From NCBI GenBank assembly GCA_023614405.1, contig CM042684.1:467923650-467987649 (forward strand): DNA of 64,000 nucleotides. Direction: 5' to 3'. Every line of letters starts with the position of its first letter. Position 1 is the stretch's first letter. The notes below the pieces were generated by a model. It was not told where the DNA came from. It did not search any database and saw only the letters and a list, made by a program, of their open reading frames with translations. The DNA comes from Avena insularis (Eukaryota > Streptophyta > Magnoliopsida > Poales > Poaceae). Position numbers and translations under genes: made by a program. Below, one piece after another: positions 32,733 to 42,070 of the stretch.

Positions 32733-34772
32733 ATGCCGCCGTCTTCCACCGCCGCCATCTTCTTCCTCCTCCTCCTTGCCGTGCCCCTCTTTCCCACCGC
32801 GGCCGCCAAGGGCCGCCGCGTGTCCACCACCGCCATCGCCTCCTACCGCCGCATCTCGTGGGCGAGCAACCTTACGCTCCTGGGCTCCGCCTCGATCCTC
32901 CCGGGCGCGCTCGCCATCGCGCTCACCACCAACTCCAGCGACGGCATCGGCGCCGGCCGCGCTCTCTTCTCGGATCCCGTGCGCCTCCTCGTCCCGCCGC
33001 TCGACCCGCACGCTGCCCCGGCGCAGGCCTCCTTCTCCACCCGCTTCACCTTCCGCATCGCGCCGTCTCCATCCTATGGCGACGGGCTCGCGTTCATCCT
33101 CACATCCTCGCGCTCGTTCCTCGGGGCCTCCAACGGGTTCCTAGGCCTCTACCCGTCCGCCTCCGCCTCCGACGACGGCGAGCTCGCCGACGTGTCCACC
33201 GTCGCCGTGGAGCTCGACACGCACCGCGACGTGGCGCTGCGGGACCCTGATGGCAACCACGTCGCGCTCGACGCGGGCTCCATCTTCTCCCTCGCGTCCG
33301 CGAGCCCCGGCGTCGACCTCAAGGCCGGCGTGCCCATCACCGCCTGGGTCGAGTACCGCGCGCCGCTCTGCCGGCTCCGCGCTTGGCTCTCGTACTCGCC
33401 GTCCCGCCGACCCGAGAAGGCCGCGCTCTCCGTCGACGTCGACCTCTCCGGCCTCCTCCGCGCGTACATGTACGCGGGATTCTCGGCGTCCAATGGCGAA
33501 GGCTTCGCGCTTCACGTCGTCGAGAGCTGGACCTTTCGCACCTTCGGCTTCCCCAACTCCTCACACGCGTCGGCTTCCCCAATTCCTTCGCCACCGCCCA
33601 AGGACCAGGCGTCGTTCAAGACCCCACTGCCGCTTCCAGCAAATCACCACCACCATCACTTATTCTACAAGGTGCTGGGCGGAGTTCTCGGTGGCGTGGT
33701 CTTGCTGGTTATCCTGGCCATCAGCTCTATTCTATGGCTTGGCCGTCCAAAGGGCAGCAAAAGTGTAGAACCTACTGTGCTGTTCGAGGACAAGAACTTT
33801 CGTGGGATGCTGCCCATGGAAGTGGTACGCACAGCAACGAAGGACTTCGGCAGTGAAAATGTGATCGGCATTGGTGGCTCTGGCGCCATTGTGTTTGAGG
33901 GGGTTCTCCCTTCTGGTTCAAGGGTTGCTGTCAAACGGTTTCAAGCTATGCGGCACTGCTTAAAGGCGTTTGGTAGTGAGCTTCGTGCCATGCTTGATTG
34001 CCCACATCACGCCAATCTGGTGCCACTTCTTGGGTGGAGCTCCGGTGAGCATGACCTGGTGCTTGTTTATGAGTTCATGCCCAATGGCAATCTTGACAGT
34101 GCACTGCACACCAAGGGTGGAGCAACACTTCCCTGGGAGGCACGGTTTGGGGCGGTGCTTGGTGTTGCATCGGCACTTACATTTCTGCATGATGAATGTG
34201 ACCGCCGCATTCTTCACCGTGATGTCAAGTCATCAAATGTGCTGCTTGATGCGGAGTTCAATGCTCGGTTAGGAGATTTTGGTCTTGCTCGCGTGGTGAG
34301 CCATGGCGGAGTGCCTTTGGCAACACAGCCAGCAGGCACGCTTGGATACCTCGCACCAGAGTATGTGCATTCAGGTGTGGCATCAGAGCGTTCTGATGTT
34401 TACAGCTTCGGGGTGCTTGCTTTGGAGGTGGCTACCGGCCGGAGGCCAACAGAGAAGGGAACCGCAGTTGTTGACTGGGTGTGGAGTCTATGGGGTCGTC
34501 GGAGGCTGGTTGATGCAGCTGACCAGCGGCTTGAGGGACGGTTTGTTGCGGAGGAGATGCGACGGGTGCTGCTTGTAGGCCTCTGCTGTGTGCATCCAGA
34601 CTGTCGGAAGCGGCCTGGTATGCGAAGGGTAGTCAGGATGCTTGATGGTACTGCACCCATGACACTGGTGCCAGATAAGAAGCCACCAGTTGTCCTGAAG
34701 TCGCCACTAAACCCAACGTCGTCAATTAACACCATGGATACTAAGAATACTGCATTTTACAGTTGTCGCTAG
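32733..34772 (+). CDS. L-type lectin-domain receptor-like kinase (intronless, 679 aa)
   Basis: A membrane receptor kinase expected at the plasma membrane. Residues 1-25 are a signal peptide. About 35-272 form a legume-lectin domain ('GDGLAFILTS' at 116, 'GFLGLYPS' at 135, 'VAVELDTHRD' at 157, 'DPDGNHVALD' at 171, 'AGFSASNG' at 248). About 273-310 is a Pro/Ser linker ending in five His. About 313-336 is the single membrane span. The Ser/Thr kinase runs about 374-640 with glycine loop GIGGSG (379-384), K401, E416, HRDVKSSN (495-502, D497), DFG (515-517) and APE (541-543), so it looks catalytically complete. The lectin most resembles clade VIII/S.7-type LecRKs, which are also intronless. The ATG at 32733 (gacATGCC) gives the signal peptide at the right place. 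GC is very high in the first half and falls after the membrane span, a normal grass gradient. The ligand is unknown. Confidence 0.95.
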   Translation: MPPSSTAAIFFLLLLAVPLFPTAAAKGRRVSTTAIASYRRISWASNLTLLGSASILPGALAIALTTNSSDGIGAGRALFSDPVRLLVPPLDPHAAPAQASFSTRFTFRIAPSPSYGDGLAFILTSSRSFLGASNGFLGLYPSASASDDGELADVSTVAVELDTHRDVALRDPDGNHVALDAGSIFSLASASPGVDLKAGVPITAWVEYRAPLCRLRAWLSYSPSRRPEKAALSVDVDLSGLLRAYMYAGFSASNGEGFALHVVESWTFRTFGFPNSSHASASPIPSPPPKDQASFKTPLPLPANHHHHHLFYKVLGGVLGGVVLLVILAISSILWLGRPKGSKSVEPTVLFEDKNFRGMLPMEVVRTATKDFGSENVIGIGGSGAIVFEGVLPSGSRVAVKRFQAMRHCLKAFGSELRAMLDCPHHANLVPLLGWSSGEHDLVLVYEFMPNGNLDSALHTKGGATLPWEARFGAVLGVASALTFLHDECDRRILHRDVKSSNVLLDAEFNARLGDFGLARVVSHGGVPLATQPAGTLGYLAPEYVHSGVASERSDVYSFGVLALEVATGRRPTEKGTAVVDWVWSLWGRRRLVDAADQRLEGRFVAEEMRRVLLVGLCCVHPDCRKRPGMRRVVRMLDGTAPMTLVPDKKPPVVLKSPLNPTSSINTMDTKNTAFYSCR

Positions 34773-35224
34773 ACATACAGTACAAGGTAGGTTTGTAAAG
34801 AACTTTCTTATCCACATATGTAGCTGTGCTCTATCTGTTGTCATTTTCTGATGTAGTATATGCTATGATAATGCTTTATGAATTCTTAGTATCATACAAG
34901 CGATAGGTTGAACATAAGATATGTTGTTAATGCTACACTGTTGTCTGGAAAGTTTACTACTGGTGCACTACCAATGACAGAGATATCTTAGGAAAGATAT
35001 TGAAAGCTTTGTTTTCTGGTGCAAATTGCAGTGAGATGTTTCATCATTTTCCTGACTCGAATTCAGGGTGAAGATAATTTTTGTAAACATTTGCATGTCT
35101 TACAGTCTTCTTAGTTTGCCCTGGCAAATTTGGACTGTCATTATGACAGTTTCATCATGCTATTTTGACACTGCTCCTATTGTAAGCAGTTGTGGTGGAA
35201 GAGTAAATATAAGTTTTATTTCTG
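34773..35224. other. 3' flank of the receptor kinase gene
   Basis: AT-rich sequence, probably 3' UTR and downstream DNA. A donor-like 'aaggtaggt' lies just after the stop (34785-34793), so a 3' UTR intron is possible but unproven. Confidence 0.4.
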
Positions 35225-36997
35225 TGGGGAACAGTAGCGTTATCGTGTGATACAGATATAACAGAAATGTCCCTCCATATATGCTGTTTACGTCTACTGA
35301 TACATGAAAAAAAAAACTGCGACATATCTATAATTTTCATGGATTGAATTCTTTCCATTTCTTTAATAGTGTCATTTTTTTGTGTGTTGATCCAAATGCT
35401 AACTATTTGTTTCACCCTGTAATCAGAGTTTTCACCATAATCTGGATTAAAGACAATTTGACCTATGGCCTGGCATAAGTCCATGATTATCTAGAAAGCT
35501 TTTATACTATGACTGTATCGTAGAACTTGGCTGAGTAATTGAATGCATTTCCTCTTGGTTAATGTTTTCTCCAGACTATGCCCTTTTGGTTCTTTTAAGA
35601 CATTTTATGAAATTGTCCTGTTTATTAGAAAGTGAGAGGGCGTTAAAGAGCACTTCTGGGTCGTAACCTGCAGTGTTTCAACGTTTCAAGGATAAAGTAT
35701 TAGCTGCACAGTACTTTTCTTTGCCTGATTATTATTTTGAACTGCGTAGCATAGTTTAACATGTTAGAATGTTATGCTGCACATAGATGTCCATACTTTA
35801 CTGTTCCTTTTCATTTTCGTTTTGGCCTTTCTGTTGCAATAAGTAAGACTAGATTTGAGACTAATGTGGGGTGGCTCTATTAACATGATGATTTGATTCC
35901 TGAACCATCTAATTATTTGTTGATACACATTGGCAGTTTGTGCAGGAAACTGTGAACATAGTGGCTATATCTTAAAACTGTTCACAGATTGTTTATTTGC
36001 TGTTGCCTTTCACCTACAGTTTTTAGGTTAGTTGTTTGCTTCTGCGGCATGGGCGTATAATCTGTTAAACTTGAAAAAAAATTAGGTGGGAAACAGTAGC
36101 TATACCGTGTGATATATATAATAGAAATGTCTCACCGAGTTGATTTTAAACATCTGGTATTCGATCTATGCTGTTTATATCTATTGATACATGAGAATAA
36201 CACAAGCTGTGACATATTTATAATTGTCATGGACTGAATGCTTTCATTTTATTTTATTGTTTCCTTTTTCGACGTGAGATGATCCAAACGCTTATTGTTT
36301 GATTTGACCATGCAATCAGAGGTTTTTAGCATAATGCGGCCTGTCACAAATCCATGATTATCCAGACAACTTCTATATGACTATATCATAGAACTTGTGC
36401 ACGCATTTCCTTTTGGTTCATTTTTTTTTCAAGACTATGCCCTTTTGGTTCTTTTATTATGACATTAAATGTGACAATTTGAAATTTCCCTTTCTATTAG
36501 AAAATGAGGGCGTTGAACAACACTTCTGATTCATAACCTAGTACTGTTTCGTTGCTTAGAGGATAAAGTATTAGCTGCATAGTACTTGTATTGGCCTGTT
36601 ATTATATTTGAACTTCCTAGCATATTTTAAAATGTTATAATGTTATGCTGCACATGGATGTCCATACTCTTTTCCTTTTTTTGCTTTGGCCTTTCTGTTG
36701 CAATAAATAAGACTAGATTTGAGACTAATGTGGGGCTGTGGCTCCATCAACATGATGATTTAATTCCCTGAACCATCTAATTATGTGTTGAGGCACATTG
36801 GCAGTTTGTGCAGGAAACAGTGAACATAGTGAGTACTACCTCCATTCCAAAATATAAGACGTTTTGGTATAATGCTACAGAGGAAGTATATATCTTAAAA
36901 CTCTTCGCCGATTGTTTATTTGCTATCGCCTTTCACCTACAGTTTTTAGACCAGTTGACAGCTTCTGTGGCATGGGCGTATAATCTGGTAAACTCAA
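35225..36997. repeat. Imperfect tandem duplication of about 0.85 kb
   Basis: Copy 1 (35225-36073) and copy 2 (36086-36997) align along their whole length, from 'ggggaacagtagc / gggaaacagtagc' to 'catgggcgtataatctg'. Copy 2 has an extra stretch of about 25 bp near 36130 and the 50-bp Stowaway remnant at 36837-36886. Shared text includes 'gataaagtattagctgca' and 'gcagtttgtgcaggaaac'. Neither copy codes for protein. The acceptor-like 'tttgtgcag|gaaac' is present in both (about 35943 and 36812). Confidence 0.9.
36837..36886. mobile_element. Stowaway MITE remnant (about 50 bp)
   Basis: 'ctacctccattccaaaata' and onward to 'gctacagaggaag', flanked by TA on both sides (36835-36836 and 36887-36888). 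The first end resembles the CTCCCTCCGTTCC terminus of grass Stowaway elements. It is missing from duplicate copy 1, so it arrived after the duplication or was precisely absent before. Confidence 0.75.
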
Positions 36998-39900
36998 AAT
37001 TTGTTCCACGTGGCACTCTGATAGGTAACCTGAATCTGCTGTATAGATGCCCAGCATCCCCCTTTGTACTAATCCAAGAAAAAGCTCTGTCTATTATACA
37101 TGAATTCTTTAGTTTTCTTATTGTTTTCATACGTTGTATTTGCGCTATGAACGAAGAGTAATGTGATTTTTTTTTAATCTTTGCTCTGTTCCAAACTTTG
37201 AAGAGTCATGTGGACACTACTGTCTTCATGACTCCAGTGTTCCTATATTTTGGAAGGCATTGACTGATTTTCTTGTAATATTGCCAAGCACAGATATCAT
37301 TTAGTTTTTGACTGGTCCAGTACCTTCGGTTATGACATTGGTAGTTTCGTGAAACACAGTAACTGTGACTTGTTTAGAATTTGAGATTCAGATAAAATGA
37401 AACTGGTTTCTGATGATGACCAGCCAGCAGTGTCATTGTTTTCAGTTTGCAGGTACTACTATGCTTAAACAAGTGTCATACATGGACCTGTTTCACCGTT
37501 GGTCCACTATGCGAGATGAGAGTTCAAGACAATCCATCGGTGCAAGCCTTGAAGCGTCAGAGGTGGGTTGATCTGTACAATTTGAACTGAACAAAATCGT
37601 TGCGTTGCCTGACATTCTCTCCATTTCGACTCGTGAAAGGTGACTCCTGCATCGGCAGGCACGGCGCGCGCCGTGTCTTTGGACCGCTGTCTGGTGGTCT
37701 GGAATGGCAAGCGGTCTGGAATGGCGGCGGCGGTATCGGGGCTGCTATGGCGATTTCGAGTACGAAATCTCCACCTCGCACTTCACATACCGTAGCTTGT
37801 TTAGGAATTTTCGCTCGTATTCCTCAAACCCCGAAAAGTTCTGTACCAGCACATTTGTTAGATCTGCACCTCACCTGTATTGGAAAGAAAAAATCTACTC
37901 CTAGAAGAATCAAGAGCGGTCAATCTGGCAACAGTTTTTGCCCTGCAGCGGACGTGTTTGTCAATGAGTAGGGCCATCCATAGACGGGCAGATGATAGTG
38001 ATGAGTAAGTAGCCTTAATCGCAATAGCTCACACTGTGCCAGAAAAGCTGATGAAACTAGAGGCGATGGTGGGGGGTGGTTCATGGGACCCCAGGCCTGC
38101 TCCCTTTTGGAAAATCTGTCTGCTAGATCGTCGCCACGCGATGGATCACACGGAGGTCTCGCGTGAAGAGTTTAGCCAGCACATGACATGCGTAGCCCCT
38201 GGTAGTGCGGGCACTGTGCGAGCAAGTGCACCCATGCCGGGGTTTTCTTTCCTTGGATGAAGGCAAACAAACAATGGTCAGAAAACCGGGTTCGGGCAGA
38301 AGAAGTAGGCCCTTTTATGTAACTTGTGAAATGATCGCAGCCGATGGAGTACCTGGAAACGCATGGTTGTTCCACTCCTTGTAGGATCAAGGCGGTCTTA
38401 CCGGAAAATATCCATCTATTGTTTTTTTGAGACTGAACATTTTTACTCGCAAAAAAGAAGAAAGAAAGAACATCCATATGTTTCCTCCTCGAACGTCCAT
38501 GTGTTTATAATCGCTCTGATGAGTACGGTTTTTGTTGTTGGTGCTCTTTCCTGTGTTTTCAGTAAGACCCCAAATAACATTCCCTCGCTGACCAGATTAA
38601 CCCTTAATTTAAAATCTGCACAGCGGATGTCTATATTCAGAACTGGGTTTCACCCGGCCTCCATTATTTACACGCACACACAATCAAGCAAGCAACATAC
38701 ATAGGGCACGGACATAGTGCCACGCACTCACCAGCGCTGAACAACAACAGTAGGCGCCGGTGTGTCGCTACCAGCTCGCTCACACATAGTGCAGCAGAGA
38801 GAGGAAACAGCAACATGTGGCACTGTTGGAGCACATGAGCGGGCGCGAGATGCCTTTCCGGTTTCCGATCTCGTCTGTGATGAGTCAGGCAGGGTCAGGG
38901 ACGATCCATCCATCCATCCATCCATCCATCCCGACTCCCAGTCGCAGCAAGCTGATGTGACTCAACCTTTGCCCGTGCCGTGCCCGAGTGCCTCTGCCTT
39001 TAATCCTTCCTATGTCACACTCCTAGCTCTACGCCCGCCAGAATGTTACTGTGCTGCTTGCACCACGTACCAACCCCACCGGAATTTTACTGCTTCTTGC
39101 ACGAAGCTAGCCGATGCCGGACTCCTCGGAGCCGGAAGGCACGGCTCACACGGGCCAGTCGGCGCGGATAACGTTGGACGTACAAAGCCTCTTCGTTCGT
39201 AGTTTCAGATAACGAGGCGACCGAGGGAACCCTGAACCCCGTCGTCAACCTGCATCTTTCTTTTCTTTCACACGCCTCGACGCAGTACTCACTCGCCGTG
39301 TGTACTGGGAGTTGGAAGATGGAGCGGTAGCGGCAGGAGAAGGTCAGCACGTACTACGTTCAGAGCAGGCAGGGCATGGCCGAAGGTGAAGGGACAGGAC
39401 GGTGCGTGTGAGTGTGTCTCGGGATTCCTCTGCAAACGTGCGCCGCCCGGCCTACTCTTCTTCGGTTTCTGACGAGTTCTCTCAGTTGGCGTGCATGCAT
39501 TGCACCGGGTTTGGTTTGGTTTGGTTTTGGTTAGTTTTTGGCTGAAAAACCGCAGGCCGGGGCTCGGCAGCGGGCAGGGAATCCTCCTCTTGGAGCCATC
39601 CAATTATTTGGCCGTTGAGCTGCCATGCCAGTCGGACGGAAACCACGACGGTCAGGCGCAGATCCTCCCGGTCGGTCCCAAAGGTCCAGCCGGACGGAAA
39701 CCACGACGAGCGAGCAGTTGGTTGATGAAATGGCATGTCACACACCTTACACTACTATGAATCATGTGGCAGGTGCAAAAGCCTAGAGCCCTAGAACGCA
39801 AGGTTCGCTAGTGCTAGCTCGTGCGGTGTGTGCTACGCCACCATTCATCGATGTCTGTCTAATTTTAGGTTGTTGCTCAATGATCGTCATCCAAGAGATC

Positions 39901-39998
39901 TCGTATAGACCAGATGACCCGTCACAGTTCTAAGGGGTCGTCGTATAAACGCATCAGCCAAGTTGTGATGTCAGCAACTAGATTAAATTCTTTACATT
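36998..39998. other. Intergenic, no gene recognised
   Basis: Short open frames around 37510-37971 and 38728-39760 show no known domain and no consistent codon pattern. It contains an (ATCC)n microsatellite at 38904-38931 and a GT-rich 'tttggtttggttttgg' run near 39510. The stretch 39820-39998 may be flank of the copia insertion. Confidence 0.4.
38904..38931. repeat. (ATCC)n microsatellite
   Basis: About seven uninterrupted ATCC units. Confidence 0.95.
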
Positions 39999-40199
39999 TG
40001 TTTTTAGCAACTAGGATTGGGAGGAACGATGACTCCGTTAGGAGTATCGGCTGCGTGTTGATATAGCTTGAAAGAGCCCCGAGCTTGGCGATTACAAAGG
40101 AGACAGGTAGCGATCGAGCTAGGCTAGGAGTCGTGCTACTTCATGGTCGGTGCACAACACCAAACGTTACATACCATAATACAAATATTAAGTCTAATA
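39999..40199 (-). repeat. 3' LTR of the copia element (left end, approximate)
   Basis: About 200 bp that aligns with 44864-45080. The left boundary is set by analogy with the right LTR start next to the primer-binding site. The end reads 'aagtctaata', where the right LTR (without its MITE) gives 'aagtctaaca'. Confidence 0.75.
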
Positions 40200-40208
40200 A
40201 TAGCCCCC

Positions 40209-41897
40209 TTAATCACAACCTTCTGAAAGGTTGAGACTTCGTTTGAACTCATTCAGATCTTTAACTGTCAAGGCTTTTGTGAAACCATCTGAAACTTGAT
40301 CTTTGCTTGATATGAACTTGATCTCAAGCATTTTGTTTGTAACTCTTTCTCGAACAAAATGATAATGGAAAATAGGATTCGCGGACATATATGTAGCACC
40401 TAAGTTATCACACCATAAATATGGCTTTACCTTTAGTTGAACACCAAGTTCACTGAGCAAAGCTTCAACCCATATCAATTTTGTTGCGGCATTTGCAAGA
40501 GGCTTTATATTCTGCTTCAGTACTGGACCTGGATACTGTAGCCTGTTTCCTTGCACTCATGAAACCTAGTTTGGTCCAAGAAATACAACAAAACCTCCAG
40601 TGGATCTTCTATCACCTAGACAACCTGCCCAATCTGCATTTGAGAATGCACTCAATAAACTAGATGACGATTTCTGAAAAGTCAAACGAGCATGTATAGT
40701 ACCCTGAACATATCTTAGGATTCTTTTGGCAGCTGTCCAATGAGCAACTGTGGGAGCATGAAGGTACTGACAAATTTTATTAACTGAGAATGAAATATCA
40801 GGCTTGGTGAGTGTCAAGTACTGTAAGACGCCTGCAATGCTTCTATATTGTGTACTATCATGAGGACCAATAGGAGTTCGCTCAGTCAAGGATAACTTTT
40901 CAGTGGAGGATAAAGGTGTAGGAGAGGATGTGAACTTTGTCATTTTAACTTTTGTCAACAAATCGGCAGTATATTTTTCCTGGGTAAGAAGCAGGTCATT
41001 CTGTTTTTACCTCAATACCCAAAAAGAAGTGCAGATCTCTCAAATTCTTGAGTGCAAAGTTATCACTAAGATCTTGAAGAAGAGCAGAAATAGCCTGATC
41101 TGATGAACTGGTCACTATGATATCATCAACATAAATTAGAACAAACATTATAACATTAGCTCTGTGATAAAGGAATAGTGAGGTATCTGCTTTGGAAGGA
41201 GCAAAGCCAAGCTATTGCAATTTGGTACCAAGTCTAGAAAACCATCCTCGAGGGGCTTGCTTGAGCCCATAAAGGGCTTTGTCAAGCTTGCAAATATAAC
41301 GTGCAGTAGCGGAAGACTCAAAACCTGGAGGTTGTTTCATATACACCTCCTCCTCCAGAACGCCATACAAAAACATGTTCTTGATATCTAACTGCCATAG
41401 ACTCTAGTCCCTGGAAATAGCAACTGCCAGGACAATTTTGATGGTTGCTGCTTTAACAACATGACTGAAGGTATCCTCATAATCTATCTCATATCTCATC
41501 TTGAAGCCTTTAGCAACCAGCTGTGCCTTGTACCTATCAATTGTACCATCTGCATGCTTTTTGACACGACACACCCATTTACAATCAATAAGATTTTTGG
41601 TAAATTGTGGAGGGACAAGATGCCATGTTTTATTTTGCATTAACGCGGTATATTCTTCTTCCATCGCCATGTGCCACTAGTCATCCTCAAGCACCTCTGA
41701 GAGTGTACTAGGTTCACCTGTAGAGGTAAACATGCCATATGGTACCGTGCCGTCAGTATATATTTTTGGATGACGTATACCTTTTTGCAACCGTGTGCGT
41801 AGTTCAGGTGGAGGCGGTGGAGAAGTTGGTGATGCATGAGACGGTGTAGCACTACCACCCATAGAAGATCCGCTGGAGCTGCTGTCGCTAGCGACAA
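40209..41897 (-). pseudogene. Copia reverse transcriptase and RNase H (broken)
   Basis: On the minus strand, the RVT_2 N-terminal part reads at 41670-41404 ('[18 protein letters not shown]', '[20 protein letters not shown]', '[12 protein letters not shown]'). The catalytic 'YVDD' is at about 41139-41128. The RT tail reads at 40961-40566 ('[19 protein letters not shown]', '[12 protein letters not shown]', 'NADWAGC'). RNase H reads at 40556-40209 ('[16 protein letters not shown]', 'KMLEIKFI'). Stops and frameshifts separate these blocks. 41897-41677 holds the Pro/His-rich linker normally found between integrase and RT. No integrase precedes it. Confidence 0.85.
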
Positions 41898-42070
41898 AGC
41901 TAGGGGAATCCTATTGTAGGGGGCTTTCCACTAGCGGTGGGCTCGCAAGAGAAGATGGCATGGCAGCGGCATCAGGTGTAGAGCACACAGGAGAAAATTC
42001 TAGCGCATCATTGCGCGGGTCCCGCTGGCGAGAGGATGGCGGTGTCTTCATGTCCGCAAGTGGAAGCCAA

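Noticed and set aside
32602..33860. Several long open frames overlapping the receptor kinase on both strands
   Set aside because: They are shadows caused by the very high GC of the lectin half and encode Arg/Pro/Ser-rich nonsense.
37507..37971. Overlapping open frames on both strands as a small gene
   Set aside because: No known domain, no splice support, and frames of this length are expected by chance in GC-rich sequence.
38728..39760. Open frames around the ATCC repeat and the GT-rich tract as exons
   Set aside because: Driven by simple repeats; no domain or consistent frame.
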